Positions 7,698 through 16,738 are shown, counted from the stretch's first letter. The stretch: 64,000 bases of DNA from Rhizobium pisi (GCF_003938655.1 NZ_RJJT01000002.1:1-64000), one strand, 5' to 3'. Translations and numbers: made by a program. The notes: generated by a model not told the origin, from the sequence alone.

Positions 7698-7967
7698 ATT
7701 TAAACCTCCGTTTTGAGGCCGCGGTCATCGCGACCTGCTACGGCGGTCCGAAAGCCAGGCTGCAAGCGCCGCCTGCACCTGCAAAGGCCGCAACGAAGTG
7801 GAGGACGGCAGAGCCGTTGCGGGGGGCGCGAGCCTGGCAGGACCAAACGCCGGGGCAGGACGCGATGGCCGCAATACGATCGGGAGGTTGTTGACGAAGG
7901 CAGACGCGGCAAGATCCGCGAGCGGTAGCCCGTCACTCACGCCGCAGATGAACCCCCGCGAAGATGG
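7698..7967. other. Upstream region of ardC without a convincing gene
   Basis: A minus-strand frame at 7725-7940 encodes 71 residues (MSDGLPLADLAASAFVNNLP...), rich in Ala, Pro and Arg, with no ribosome-binding site I trust. It could be a small upstream gene of ardC or a remnant. No known family is recognised. Confidence 0.35.
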
Positions 7968-8664
7968 TTTACCGAGGTGACGAAGTCCGCCGATGCCGTC
8001 TCGATCCTTCGGCGCGGCAAGCTGGTCGGTACCGGCAAGGTCGGTGAACTCTCACTGCCGAGATGGCGGCGATGATGATCGGCGACGTCAAGCTCGCCGA
8101 GCTCGACAGCCGTCTGCCGGTGGCCGAAGCGGCAAGACCGGTGTTGACCGTAAGCCAGGTAAAGGCCCCGATCGCTCCGGCCTGAAGACGATCGAGATCG
8201 ACGCGCTGACAGTCCGCTCCGGCGAGATCGTCGGCATCGCCGGCATATCGGGCAACGGCCAGAAGGAGCTGACGGAGATTCTCGCCGGCCAGCGCCCGAC
8301 CGATGCCGGTAAGGTCATGGTCAATGGCGAGGCTTACGGCGCCACCCGCGATGAGACGCGCAAGAACAAGGTGCGTTTCATTCCCGAAGAACCGTTGCAG
8401 AATGCCTGCGCGCCCAAGATGAGCGTGAGCGAGAATCTTGCGTTTCGCACCTTCGACTTGAAGGCGAACGGCAAGGACGCGATCTGGCAGAATGAAGAAG
8501 CGTGCCTCGGCACTGATCCCCGACTTCAAGGTCAAGACCGCCTCTTCCTCTTCGCCGATCGCAGCGCTTTCGGGCGGCAACGTGCAGCGGGCGGTGCTCG
8601 CCCGCGAACTGACCGGCGATGTCGATCTGCTGATCGTATCGAACCCCTGTTTCGGTCTCGATGT
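7968..8664 (+). pseudogene. Sugar/nucleoside ABC transporter ATP-binding protein, frameshifted remnant
   Basis: Three reading frames together reconstruct the second half of an RbsA/NupA-type double ATPase: SADAVSILRRGKLVGTGKV, then AEMAAMMIGDVKLAELDSRL, then IVGIAGISGNGQKELTEILA with FIPEEPLQNACAPKMSVSEN, then PIAALSGGNVQRAVLARELT (signature motif) and IVSNPCFGLD. At least three frameshifts separate the blocks. The N-terminal cassette and everything after FGLD are missing. At ~8664 the sequence switches to an unrelated dehydrogenase piece. Confidence 0.8.
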
Positions 8665-8740
8665 TCGCCATCGAGGAGTTCGGCACGGTCGACGTGTTCG
8701 TCAACAACGCCGGACTTCAGAGGGATGCCCCTTTCGCAAG
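8661..8740 (+). pseudogene. Short-chain dehydrogenase fragment
   Basis: About 25 codons read FAIEEFGTVDVFVNNAGLQR DAPF, the NNAG region of glucose-1-dehydrogenase-like short-chain dehydrogenases. It starts abruptly at the end of the ABC ATPase remnant and ends in non-homologous sequence. It lacks the cofactor glycine motif and the YxxxK active site, so it is a relic. Confidence 0.6.
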
Positions 8741-8940
8741 GCCGATACCGCCGAGTTTTCGAGCCAATTCCGCCAAATTTTTCGTTGACGTGATCCGGAT
8801 AGTTGAGATCGAGGTCGGTGAGGCCCGTCACGGGCGGCGCGCTCGTCCATCTGCATGACGGACGGCTTCGACGACTGGCCCGGCCACTCGACTCCAACGC
8901 GACGATCGACATGCGGCTGGAACTGGGGTAGCGCCTGGAA
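8741..8940 (-). pseudogene. Possible sugar isomerase/epimerase fragment
   Basis: The minus strand reads VTGLTDLDLNYPDHVNEKFG near 8760-8830, reminiscent of an N-terminal strand-helix unit of TIM-barrel sugar isomerases/epimerases. No start, stop or further match is visible. The assignment is tentative; it would fit a dismantled sugar-utilisation locus together with the two preceding remnants. Confidence 0.3.
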
Positions 8941-8969
8941 CGTTTAGAGAACGAACTCAGGAGGCCGTT

Positions 8970-9185
8970 ATGAGCAACAATCCGAAAACCAAGACATCGT
9001 CCAATACGCAGAAGGACCCCGACGATTGGGTGAGCGGCGACGAGCCAATGACGGGAGCGCAGCGGTCCTATCTGAAGACCTTGTCCGAACAGGCGCACCA
9101 GGCCGACGTCTATGCCGAGGATCTGACCAAGGCGGAAGCGTCCAAGAGGATCGACGAACTAAAGCAGTCTCTCGATTTGAAATGA
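8970..9185 (+). CDS. DUF3072 family protein
   Basis: A 71-residue protein with DPDDWVSGDEPMTGAQRSYL followed by LSEQAH and LTKAEASKRIDELK, the full DUF3072 signature. The family is small, soluble and of unknown function, widespread in Rhizobiales and actinobacteria. An AGGAGG ribosome-binding site lies 5 nt before the ATG. It is a single intact gene between debris and hipBA. Confidence 0.85.
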   Translation: MSNNPKTKTSSNTQKDPDDWVSGDEPMTGAQRSYLKTLSEQAHQADVYAEDLTKAEASKRIDELKQSLDLK

Positions 9186-9502
9186 GCGGCCGCGTGCGAT
9201 GGCCAATTACTTGAAGCCGAAGGCTGAGGGCAGAACTTTTGCGCGCCGAAACATGTGATCGCACAACGGCGAAAGGTCGAGACCATGGTAGGCCTGCAAC
9301 TCGGCGGACTGCCTCCGCGTGAGATTTGGCGTAAAGGACTTACGCCGCAATGCAGCTAATTGAGGCGTTGTCGCTGCAAACTAAACCTTCGGAACCAATG
9401 TGCACGACGAAGCAATTTGACTTGGGTCGCTGAACGTCTCCTCTGGAAAAATTGTTAGCTTCGTGATACATATTCGTCCAATCTGTAGTGCGAAGGTGAC
9501 TA
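9186..9502. promoter_or_regulatory. Upstream region of hipBA
   Basis: This 317-bp stretch has no supported gene. It becomes AT-richer towards hipB (around 9435-9490), which probably contains the hipBA promoter and HipB autoregulatory operators. I could not assign a convincing operator palindrome by eye. Confidence 0.4.
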
Positions 9503-9838
9503 ATGCCAACACCTCATAATCCTCCGGCCGCTGTGCGGCGCGCGCTGGGCAAACTGGGCGCAGACATACGCGACGCTCGTCGACGTCGCCGGCTGCCTAT
9601 GGCTGTAGTGGCCGAACGCGCCTTCACCTCACGCTCAACGCTTCAGAAGATCGAAGCTGGCGACACCAACGTCAGCATCGGAATCTATGCCGGCGTCCTC
9701 CAGGCACTCGGCCTTCTAGATGGGCTAAGCCAAGTCGCCGACATCACCAACGACAGCGTCGGGCAGTCTCTGGCCAGTGCGGAACTACCTAAGCACGCTC
9801 ACCCGAAGCGATCGCCGAGATCGTCACGCGATGGCTGA
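9503..9838 (+). CDS. hipB: HipB-like antitoxin, XRE family regulator
   Basis: A 111-residue protein with an XRE helix-turn-helix at about residues 17-72 (LGADIRDARRRRRLPMAVVA, then TSRSTLQKIEAGDTNVSIGI). HipB proteins neutralise HipA and repress their own operon. The last 30 residues are basic and likely disordered. Its stop overlaps the start of hipA by 8 nt, the normal order and coupling for hipBA. Confidence 0.85.
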   Translation: MPTPHNPPAAVRRALGKLGADIRDARRRRRLPMAVVAERAFTSRSTLQKIEAGDTNVSIGIYAGVLQALGLLDGLSQVADITNDSVGQSLASAELPKHAHPKRSPRSSRDG

Positions 9839-11078
9839 TTTTGAAGTTCATCTCGACCTTCACGGCCGCACACGTCCGATTGGACTGACGCGGAGCAACC
9901 GCGTCCGTGGCACCGAGACGATCATGTTTGAGTATGACCGAGCCTGGCTTGAGGACCCCGACCGCTTCTCGCTAGAGCCCGCTCTAGCTCTGACCCGAGG
10001 AGCCTTTGCGCCACCCGCCGGCCTCGCAACTTTTGGCTCCATTGGCGACTCTGCACCCGATACTTGGGGCCGGCGCCTCATGCAGCGCTCGGAGCGGCGT
10101 ACGGCTGAGCGCGACCGCCGGGCCGTGCGCACGCTGGCGGAAAGCGACTATCTGCTTGGCGTCGCCGACGAGACCCGGCTTGGTGCGCTCCGCTTTCGCT
10201 GGGTCGGCGAAGAGCAATTCCGAGCCCCGATCCGCGCGGGCGTCCCCGCCCTCATTGAGCTCGGCCATCTGCTGCAGATCACCGAACGTATTCTGCGCGA
10301 CGAGGAAACCGACGAAGACCTCCAACTTATCTTCGCGCCTGGTTCGTCGCTTGGTGGAGCGCGTCCGAAGGCCTCTGTCATCGATCAGCATGGCCATCTC
10401 TCGATTGCCAAGTTTCCCAAGGAAACCGACGACTACAGCATGGAGACATGGGAGGAGGTTGCTCTGCGACTGGCTGAACAAGCCGGCATTGTCACGCCCC
10501 TCCACGAGCTCATCGACGTCGCCGGAAAGAAGGTCATGCTCTCGCGTCGCTTCGACCGAAATGGCGCCGTCCGGATCCCCTTCTTGTCTGCGATGGCGAT
10601 GATGGGCGCAAAGGACGGCGAGCGCGGCAGCTACCCGGAGATCGTAGACGCACTGGCCGAACACGGCGCGCAGGGAAAAACCGATGCCCAAGCGCTTTAT
10701 CGCCGCGTCGCCTTCAATGTGCTGATTTCCAACGTGGACGACCACTTGCGAAATCACGGCTTTCTGTGGCTCGGCAAAGCCGGCTGGTCGCTGTCCCCTG
10801 CCTATGACCTCAATCCAGTGCCTACCGACGTCAAAGCGCGCGTCCTTACAACTAACATCAATCTTGATGAAGGCACCTGCTCGCTTGATCTGCTGGAAGA
10901 AGCTGCCGGGTTCTTCGCCCTCACGCTCTCCCAGGCTCGCGTGATCATCAAGGAAGTCGCCATCTCCACCGCGACGTGGCGCGAGACCGCAAAAGCGGTC
11001 GGTGCGCGGTCGGCCGAGATCAACCGAATGGCCAGTGCGTTCGACCACAATGATTTGCAGCGAGCGCTGGCCCTATGA
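9831..11078 (+). CDS. hipA: HipA-like serine/threonine kinase toxin
   Basis: A 415-residue HipA-family kinase. Visible elements are the N-terminal subdomain with SPFLR-equivalent positions replaced by FGSIGDSAPDTWGRRLM, the activation/P-loop region PGSSLGGARPKA, the catalytic loop NVLISNVDDHLRNHGFL and the metal-binding AYDLNP. HipA kinases inactivate a tRNA synthetase or related target and slow growth. The ATG at 9831, within the end of hipB, is chosen over a further upstream ATG because it begins the conserved MADFEVHLD. All catalytic residues are intact. Confidence 0.9.
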   Translation: MADFEVHLDLHGRTRPIGLTRSNRVRGTETIMFEYDRAWLEDPDRFSLEPALALTRGAFAPPAGLATFGSIGDSAPDTWGRRLMQRSERRTAERDRRAVRTLAESDYLLGVADETRLGALRFRWVGEEQFRAPIRAGVPALIELGHLLQITERILRDEETDEDLQLIFAPGSSLGGARPKASVIDQHGHLSIAKFPKETDDYSMETWEEVALRLAEQAGIVTPLHELIDVAGKKVMLSRRFDRNGAVRIPFLSAMAMMGAKDGERGSYPEIVDALAEHGAQGKTDAQALYRRVAFNVLISNVDDHLRNHGFLWLGKAGWSLSPAYDLNPVPTDVKARVLTTNINLDEGTCSLDLLEEAAGFFALTLSQARVIIKEVAISTATWRETAKAVGARSAEINRMASAFDHNDLQRALAL

Positions 11079-11532
11079 CGAGAACCCTCATCCACAGTTT
11101 CGATCTGCCCTCGGCCAGCCCGATCACCGACGTGACCGTCGACCTCGATGTAGCGGACATTGAGGTTGCTGGCATTCGCGAGGTGGTTCAGACGCCGGTA
11201 TCGCGTATGGCCCATGGCCTATCCTCGACTTGCTCCTTGCTCCGATCGGTCTTGGAACGCCCTTCATCTTCCGCGAACCGCTCGGCCGGGCCCGAGGAAG
11301 ATCGCTCTATCGGGGGCTACTCGGCCGCTTCGTCGCGCGCCCCCATCTAGAGCGCTAGTTCAACCTCTCGATTTTTGCGCATCTCAGCAGTTAGACCATA
11401 GATCTGCAACGGCGACGGAAGATCAAAGTCACGCGTCTACCGCGAGGAGATCTACCGTATTGGATTGCCTGGGCGCCGCCGGATTTGTCCTCGCTCGCCG
11501 TCGCTGAAGCCACACCCAGCTGGCGAACGCCC
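11079..11532. other. Gene-poor stretch between hipA and virB11
   Basis: No supported gene in ~450 bp between convergent hipA and virB11. A minus-strand frame (11075-11215) reads MGHTRYRRLNHLANASNLNV and a plus-strand frame reads LLLAPIGLGTPFIFREPLGR before a stop at ~11350; both could be relics, but I recognise neither. Confidence 0.4.
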
Positions 11533-12528
11533 TTATACGGCAGCTCGATAGTATATTTCAGTCACCCGAAACCGACCATCGATGCGTTTGCACTGGACGA
11601 TGACGTCGATCGCGATCTTCAGCATCTCGCGTATGTCGTCTCGCCCCAGATCCCGACCGCCGTCGGATTCCTTCACCAGCAGTGTCAGTTGTTCGAATGC
11701 CAGCCTGGCCGAGTCGGCATGCACGGTGGTGATCGAGCCCGGATGGCCTGAGTTCACATTGCGAATGTAGTAGAACGCTGTGCCGTCGCGCAGTTCCTGC
11801 AGAAGAATGCGATCCGGCCGCATGCGCAGACAGGATTCGAGCAAATCCTTTGCCCCGACCTTTGCCAGCCCTTGGCCACCCTTGGAGTAGAAAAGGCGGA
11901 CCTGGTTCGGCTGCGGGATCACGAGCTCGGGCGTATCTTCAATCGAGATGATGCGTTCGCTGGAAGGTATATGGCGGATCAACGCCTTCGAAAGCGTCGT
12001 CTTGCCGGATCCCGTCGCCCCGGAGATGATGATGTTCTTGCGCGCGTGGACGGCCCCTCGCAGAAATGCCGGGTAGGACCCTGTTCTAAAGAACTCCAGA
12101 AGCCTACGGTCGGCCGAAGAGATGTCCGTCTCTTGCCTCGCGACCTCGGCGAACAAGCCGCCCTGCTCAAGATCGTTCAGGCTCAGCGACACCGACGACG
12201 GCTTTCTAATCGTGATGCTGACCGTTCCCTTTGTCGTCACCGGCGGGATGACGATCTGGATGCGCTCGTCGCCCGGCAGCGTTGCCGAGAGGATGGGCCG
12301 GGTTTCGTCGATCGACTGGTTGGAATAGGTGGCAACAGCCCGTGCGAGACGCATCAGCTTGTCGAACGACAGATCCGGCAGATCGTGGGTTTGCCACCCG
12401 GCCGTGCCCTCGGTGACCACCTGGGTCGGCCAATTGATGATGACCTCGTAAAGCGACTTGTCGCGCAGGAAGGGCGACAGCGGTACCAGCAGCTCGCGCA
12501 CGACGCCTGAATCAGCTCCCTCTGTCAT
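11533..12528 (-). CDS. virB11: VirB11 secretion ATPase
   Basis: A 331-residue hexameric traffic ATPase of the type IV secretion channel. An N-terminal domain is followed by a RecA-like domain with Walker A GATGSGKTTLSKA near residue 169, an Asp box IISIEDTPEL, a Walker-B-like RILLQELRD and a conserved HPGSITTVHA. Length and motifs are complete. It is the last gene of the virB operon and starts 6 nt after virB10. Confidence 0.95.
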   Translation of the reverse strand: MTEGADSGVVRELLVPLSPFLRDKSLYEVIINWPTQVVTEGTAGWQTHDLPDLSFDKLMRLARAVATYSNQSIDETRPILSATLPGDERIQIVIPPVTTKGTVSITIRKPSSVSLSLNDLEQGGLFAEVARQETDISSADRRLLEFFRTGSYPAFLRGAVHARKNIIISGATGSGKTTLSKALIRHIPSSERIISIEDTPELVIPQPNQVRLFYSKGGQGLAKVGAKDLLESCLRMRPDRILLQELRDGTAFYYIRNVNSGHPGSITTVHADSARLAFEQLTLLVKESDGGRDLGRDDIREMLKIAIDVIVQCKRIDGRFRVTEIYYRAAV

Positions 12529-12534
12529 GGCGGG

Positions 12535-13707
12535 CTATTTCGTGACCAGGGTCGAGGCTGGACTGAAGTCGCCAAGAACCGCCCGATCGTAAATGCGGTT
12601 GCGCGGTTCGGTCACGCGAAGCCGATAGACGCTCGAGAAATCGAGATCACGCGCCACGAAGATCGAGACCAGCTCTCCTTGATGCTTCAACAGGGTCGGC
12701 GGAATGTTGATTGACTGCTCAACGGCGATGGTCGCGGCCTGCTTGCCGGCGCTCGTTGTGTTGTCTGCCTCGACATCGCTATCCTGCAGTTGGCTGTTGG
12801 CGTAGGAGCTGGCGTCGCCGACAATCGACAACAGGATCGCGCTGCCGAAGCGCTCCCACCAATGGCTATCGACGTAGCCGTCGACACCGGCACGCCCAAG
12901 GGCATCGGTTGCCGGCGACGCCAGGGTGATGATCACGGCCTTCGGCGTTTTTGCCCGGTTCCAGAGAACAAACAGGCCTTTCTGACCGCGGCGAAGGCCG
13001 CCCCGATATTCGCCAACCACTTGCGTGCCCTTCTCCATCAGCACGACCCTGCCATTATCCGACAGGACGTCGCGGTTGATGACACAGCTCGTGAATCCGG
13101 GTTGGTCGGAGGAGAGTGCCGTCTCCAGGACGCATGGAATAGAGGTTCCCATGGCGACGATGAAGTCGCGATTTCCAAGGGTTCCGGCACGCGAACCCTG
13201 CAGCTGTGTCGGTGTCAACAGCCGATTGAAGCGCTGGTCCTCGTTTTCCGCCTGGGCACCGAGACCGCCCGGGCTGTTTCCGAGTGAAACGTAATTCGAA
13301 GCGGCATCGGTGCTGGTATCCTGGTCTCGAGGATGAGACTGAGGGGATTTTTTGCCACCATAAGCGATGACCGGCGCGCGACGGGCGGCGTCGAGGAGCT
13401 TCTCATCCTCACCCGCCTGCTCGGGCATGCCGGGCGTCGGCAGGATTGTTTCCGCTGGCGTGGCGACGGGTTGGACCGGCTCCTTCGCCGGCTCGAAATC
13501 CGATGTCTGGCGGATGACGACGCGTTCGGGCTGGACGCCATCTGCGGGCTTATCCTGCCCGCGCATCGACCAGAGCGCAAAGCCGACGAAGGCGATGATT
13601 GCCAGCGCCACCACACCACGTCTCACCGTCGGATTGTTATCGAGGCCGCGGCCGGTCGTCGTTTCGGCGCGCTCACCCGGAATGTGGGTGCTGTCTTCCT
13701 CGGCCAT
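12535..13707 (-). CDS. virB10: VirB10 core-channel protein
   Basis: A 390-residue inner-membrane-anchored protein spanning the envelope. A short cytoplasmic N-terminus leads to one membrane helix (VVALAIIAFVGFALWSM, residues ~32-48). A Pro/Glu-rich linker and a C-terminal beta-barrel TrbI-like domain follow (LTPTQLQGSRAGTLGNRDFI, MEKGTQVVGEYRGGLRRGQK). It forms the outer-membrane core complex with VirB7 and VirB9 and senses ATP use by VirB11 and TraG. It starts 9 nt after virB9. Confidence 0.95.
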   Translation of the reverse strand: MAEEDSTHIPGERAETTTGRGLDNNPTVRRGVVALAIIAFVGFALWSMRGQDKPADGVQPERVVIRQTSDFEPAKEPVQPVATPAETILPTPGMPEQAGEDEKLLDAARRAPVIAYGGKKSPQSHPRDQDTSTDAASNYVSLGNSPGGLGAQAENEDQRFNRLLTPTQLQGSRAGTLGNRDFIVAMGTSIPCVLETALSSDQPGFTSCVINRDVLSDNGRVVLMEKGTQVVGEYRGGLRRGQKGLFVLWNRAKTPKAVIITLASPATDALGRAGVDGYVDSHWWERFGSAILLSIVGDASSYANSQLQDSDVEADNTTSAGKQAATIAVEQSINIPPTLLKHQGELVSIFVARDLDFSSVYRLRVTEPRNRIYDRAVLGDFSPASTLVTK

Positions 13708-13716
13708 GACGTCCTC

Positions 13717-14574
13717 CTATTGTCCTGTCGCAGCCGGCGTCTTCACGACGCGCTCGACAGAGGGTGAGGTCGTATTCGTTTCGGGATTGATGCCGATACG
13801 ATCATAGGCCTCGTTGAAGACGCAGAGGACGTCGCCTCCCCTGCGCAGGATGAACTTGCGGCTGATCGCGTGTACCAGCACCAGATTGTTCTCGACGGAC
13901 TTCGGCACCAGGCTCTCGCTGCCGTCGGAATTTTCCATGTAGATCGCCGGCATTTCCTGGTTGCCGGCAAAGGCGAATGTGGTGACCTTGCCGTTGTCGT
14001 AGACCGCCTGCGGTTCTAGTGCCGCGGCTCCTTGAGCCGAATAGCGCCAGTTGCGTGGTCCATAGGCTTCGTGAAGGGCGAGAACCTTGTCCGCTTCGCC
14101 GGCTTGAGCTGCTTGCGCGCGCGCAGCGGCCTCCAGCCTCCGACGTTCGGCCTCGTCGGCGGGATAGCGATACTTCACATAAAAGTAAGTGTTCTGCCCG
14201 GCCTCGACGGTGCCGTCGCGCACCGTCAGTTCCATCTGGTAACTGCGTGTCGAGCCGTCCCGCCTGGTCGTGACGGCCGAGATGTTGGTCACCGGCTGGT
14301 TTTCGCGGGGCTTCAGGAACAGGATGTTGCCGGCCGGCGCCACTTCCCACGCAACGCTGTTGCCGAGCGCGACGTGGGCGATCTCCTCATCGGCGGCAAA
14401 CTCTATCTGCACCGAGGACCGCAACGTGCCGACGATCTTGGTGATGTTGTAGGGCTGGTAGTCGATGAAACGGACGCGGCTATCCTGCGCGGCGCCGCGC
14501 GGTATATCGAGTGCGAAGGCCGCCGTGGAGAGGCCGGCGGTCAGCGTCAGGGCGATCAGGAAACTCTTCTTCAA
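13717..14574 (-). CDS. virB9: VirB9 core-channel protein
   Basis: A 285-residue periplasmic protein beginning LKKSFLIALTLTAGLSTAAF, a classical signal peptide cleaved near ALD. A TrbG/VirB9 body follows (IPRGAAQDSRVRFIDYQPYN, FAFAGNQEMPAIYMENSDGS). The start is a TTG whose last two bases open the TGA of virB8 (TTGA overlap), so it is translationally coupled; the upstream in-frame extension does not encode a signal peptide. It contacts VirB7 and VirB10 in the outer-membrane complex. Confidence 0.9.
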   Translation of the reverse strand: MKKSFLIALTLTAGLSTAAFALDIPRGAAQDSRVRFIDYQPYNITKIVGTLRSSVQIEFAADEEIAHVALGNSVAWEVAPAGNILFLKPRENQPVTNISAVTTRRDGSTRSYQMELTVRDGTVEAGQNTYFYVKYRYPADEAERRRLEAAARAQAAQAGEADKVLALHEAYGPRNWRYSAQGAAALEPQAVYDNGKVTTFAFAGNQEMPAIYMENSDGSESLVPKSVENNLVLVHAISRKFILRRGGDVLCVFNEAYDRIGINPETNTTSPSVERVVKTPAATGQ

Positions 14575-15242
14575 TTGATGGCCTCCGGATCGGCACGATA
14601 GTCGCTGACGGCAAAACCAAGCGGATTGGTCAGGCGGTCGGTCGCGGACATCGGCGCGTTGACATAGGAGAAGGTGAGCGTTGCGACCCAATGGGTGGTC
14701 CTGACGTCGTCACCGCGGGTGACGGTCCTGGTATAACGCACCGATACGACATTGGCGTTGATCAGCGAGATCGAGACGATGTTGACGCGTGACGTCGCGC
14801 CGCGACCGTAGATATTCTGCGGAGAGTCCGGATTGCCGCCCCGGTAGATCACCGCAAAGCGCGTCTGTTCCGGCTGGGTCGAGAGCAGGGCGACGGTGCG
14901 AAAATTCTCCTCGGCCTCGCTCCAGACATAGGCTTCCCGCGCACGCACATATTTGGCGGCGAAGTATTTGGTCACCGCCTCATCTTAGCCGCCGGCGGCA
15001 GATGTCAGCGCCGAGACGACGTCGACGATGCCGGTCGAATTGTCGACGCGAACGACGAAAGGTTCGACCGTCTTCAAGGGCGTGAGGCCGGCAACGGCAA
15101 AGATCGAGGTGGCGGCAAGCACGCTCGCGGCGATCGCGATGGACCAGGCGATGCGCGCCGACCGCTCCACCTGGACCAGCCGATCCTGATCGAAGCGGCG
15201 CGCTCTTTCGAAATAGCTCTTTAGACTGTCCGTGCTCACCAT
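14571..15242 (-). pseudogene. virB8: virB8 interrupted by an in-frame ochre codon
   Basis: The full frame from ATG 15242 to 14571 is a complete VirB8: cytoplasmic N-terminus, one membrane helix (WSIAIAASVLAATSIFAVA), then the periplasmic NTF2-like domain (EAVTKYFAAKYVRAREAYVW, VRYTRTVTRGDD). TAA at 14987-14985 interrupts it after ALTSAAGG and before DEAVTK. Relatives have Tyr (TAC/TAT) in this place, so a single base change explains it. The downstream half could be started from a GTG at the VTKYF codon but would lack the membrane anchor. VirB8 is essential in studied systems. Confidence 0.85.
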
Positions 15243-15243
15243 C

Positions 15244-15528
15244 TCACCCCTCCCCGCACGGCCGATAGGAACCCGCAGCATCGAAATCCACGAAGGCGGC
15301 CGGCTTCTCCGTCAGCCGCTCTTTTCCATAGGAAGATACGTGGGCGGTCGCCGCCGCCGGGACAGCGTCGGAACCGTCCTGCTTGATGGGCTTGTTGCCC
15401 TCCCATTGCCACATGGAGCGGTTGAGCGGCCGGCGCGAATAGCCGTCGCACTTGGGCAAAGGGTGGGACTTCGAAGCGCAGCCAGTGAGCTCCATGGCAA
15501 GGAGAATCGAGACGATGATGCGGATCAT
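15244..15528 (-). CDS. virB7: VirB7-like lipoprotein
   Basis: A 94-residue protein with a lipoprotein signal peptide (MIRIIVSILLAMELTGCAS; lipobox LTGC) and a hydrophilic remainder. Its position between virB6 and virB8 and its lipobox identify it as the VirB7-type component that anchors VirB9 at the outer membrane, although it is longer than the Agrobacterium prototype (~55 residues). One nucleotide separates its stop from the virB8 ATG. Confidence 0.75.
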   Translation of the reverse strand: MIRIIVSILLAMELTGCASKSHPLPKCDGYSRRPLNRSMWQWEGNKPIKQDGSDAVPAAATAHVSSYGKERLTEKPAAFVDFDAAGSYRPCGEG

Positions 15529-15580
15529 TGGAACGCAAACCTCTGAAGCATTTGTCGTGGAGAAGTCGTCATCCGGTCCC

Positions 15581-16501
15581 TCAAGATCTGAGGCGACGTC
15601 CGACGGAGCGGGCTCCTCGTCCGACCGCTCGAGCGCTATGGGAGGCTGCCCAAGCGAGCGTGCCTTCGTGAGCGTCTCGGGCGGCGCCATATCCGTAGGT
15701 CAGGGACGCTCCGCCTGCCGCAAGCGCCGAGGCGATGCCGGGCAACTGATAGAAGACGTAGAGGGCTGCAAGGCAGATGGCGCAAAGCGCGACCGGGCGC
15801 ATCAAGACGTCGGTATAGCCTTCGATCGCCGTGAAGGTCGTGTCGATGCAGGTGACCAACAGCGAACCGATCGCGACCACCAGGACCTGCAGAATGACAA
15901 AGTTGGCGAGCTGACCGATCCAGGACTCGGTGAAACGACGGGTCGACGGGAACATCGCAAGCGCTACGAAAATCGGGCCGATCGCCAGCACGATGGCGAG
16001 CGCCAGCCGGGCGTAGAGCGAGACGATGTAGCCGATTGCCGCCACGGTGAAGCTCGCACCGATTGCCATCATCCCGCCGATACCGGTGACGATGTCGACT
16101 GGCCAGGTGGAACGCGACCAGATTTCGCGGGCGCATTTCTGGCCCTTGTCGAGCAGGCTGTCGAAGGTGGAAGCGCTCGGTGCGGCGCCGGAGTTCAACG
16201 CCTGCGAGATCTCGCGCGGCAGGGCCTCGAAAAAAATGTTAGTGACATAGGTCTGATATTCACTGGCGTTGCGCACCAGCATGACGATGATCGCAAGCTT
16301 CATCGCCCGAAACGCGAATTCAAGAATGGGCTCGTGGACCGAGCCACGCAGGACAAGGTAGCCATAGAGCACGACGTAGAGCGTCAGCGCCGCGGTGAGC
16401 GGGCCGCTGATCCAGTTGGCGATGTTCGACGTTCCCGACGAGATGAAATTTTCTAGCGGCGACTTGAACTGGCCGTCGACGAAGCTGAAGACCTGGTACA
16501 T
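15581..16501 (-). CDS. virB6: VirB6 inner-membrane channel protein
   Basis: A 306-residue polytopic membrane protein with at least five hydrophobic segments (for example LTAALTLYVVLYGYLVL, AIVLAIGPIFVALAMF, FVILQVLVVAIGSLLV, ALCAICLAALYVFYQL) and a central periplasmic loop of ~80 residues. The conserved TrbL/VirB6 Trp lies in the ESWIGQ segment. VirB6 forms the inner-membrane part of the DNA path. It sits between eexN and virB7. Confidence 0.9.
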   Translation of the reverse strand: MYQVFSFVDGQFKSPLENFISSGTSNIANWISGPLTAALTLYVVLYGYLVLRGSVHEPILEFAFRAMKLAIIVMLVRNASEYQTYVTNIFFEALPREISQALNSGAAPSASTFDSLLDKGQKCAREIWSRSTWPVDIVTGIGGMMAIGASFTVAAIGYIVSLYARLALAIVLAIGPIFVALAMFPSTRRFTESWIGQLANFVILQVLVVAIGSLLVTCIDTTFTAIEGYTDVLMRPVALCAICLAALYVFYQLPGIASALAAGGASLTYGYGAARDAHEGTLAWAASHSARAVGRGARSVGRRLRS

Positions 16502-16504
16502 GGC

Positions 16505-16738
16505 TCAGCCTCCAAGCGATGTTTTCATACGTTCAAGTCGCAGCTTCCAGTCCGCCGCCTCCGCATTTTGGCAATCGGGCGTTTGGCGCAACCCGCCGGG
16601 GTTGTTGCGGCATTCGCTGATGATCTTTGTCAGCAGAGCCTCATCAGCCATGAGCTCGTCGACAGTGTAGGTCTTGTCTCCCTGGCCGGAGCAGCCAGAA
16701 AGGGTGCGGGTGACGACGCCAAGAAGGACATTTCTCAT
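16505..16738 (-). CDS. EexN-like entry-exclusion lipoprotein
   Basis: A 77-residue lipoprotein (lipobox LSGCSG at residues ~13-17). The mature part contains YTVDELMADEALLTKIISEC, PGGLRQTPDCQNA and two Cys, as in EexN lipoproteins encoded between virB5 and virB6 in many conjugative virB operons. Such proteins block uptake of the same plasmid by a cell that already carries it. The ATG at 16738 overlaps the end of virB5 by 4 nt. Confidence 0.75.
   Translation of the reverse strand: MRNVLLGVVTRTLSGCSGQGDKTYTVDELMADEALLTKIISECRNNPGGLRQTPDCQNAEAADWKLRLERMKTSLGG

Noticed and set aside
11075..11350. A 91-codon plus-strand frame after hipA
   Set aside because: It overlaps the hipA stop, has no domain, and both strands show competing fragments; treated as gene-free.
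12790..13287. A plus-strand frame opposite virB10
   Set aside because: Antisense shadow without a ribosome-binding site or recognisable domain.
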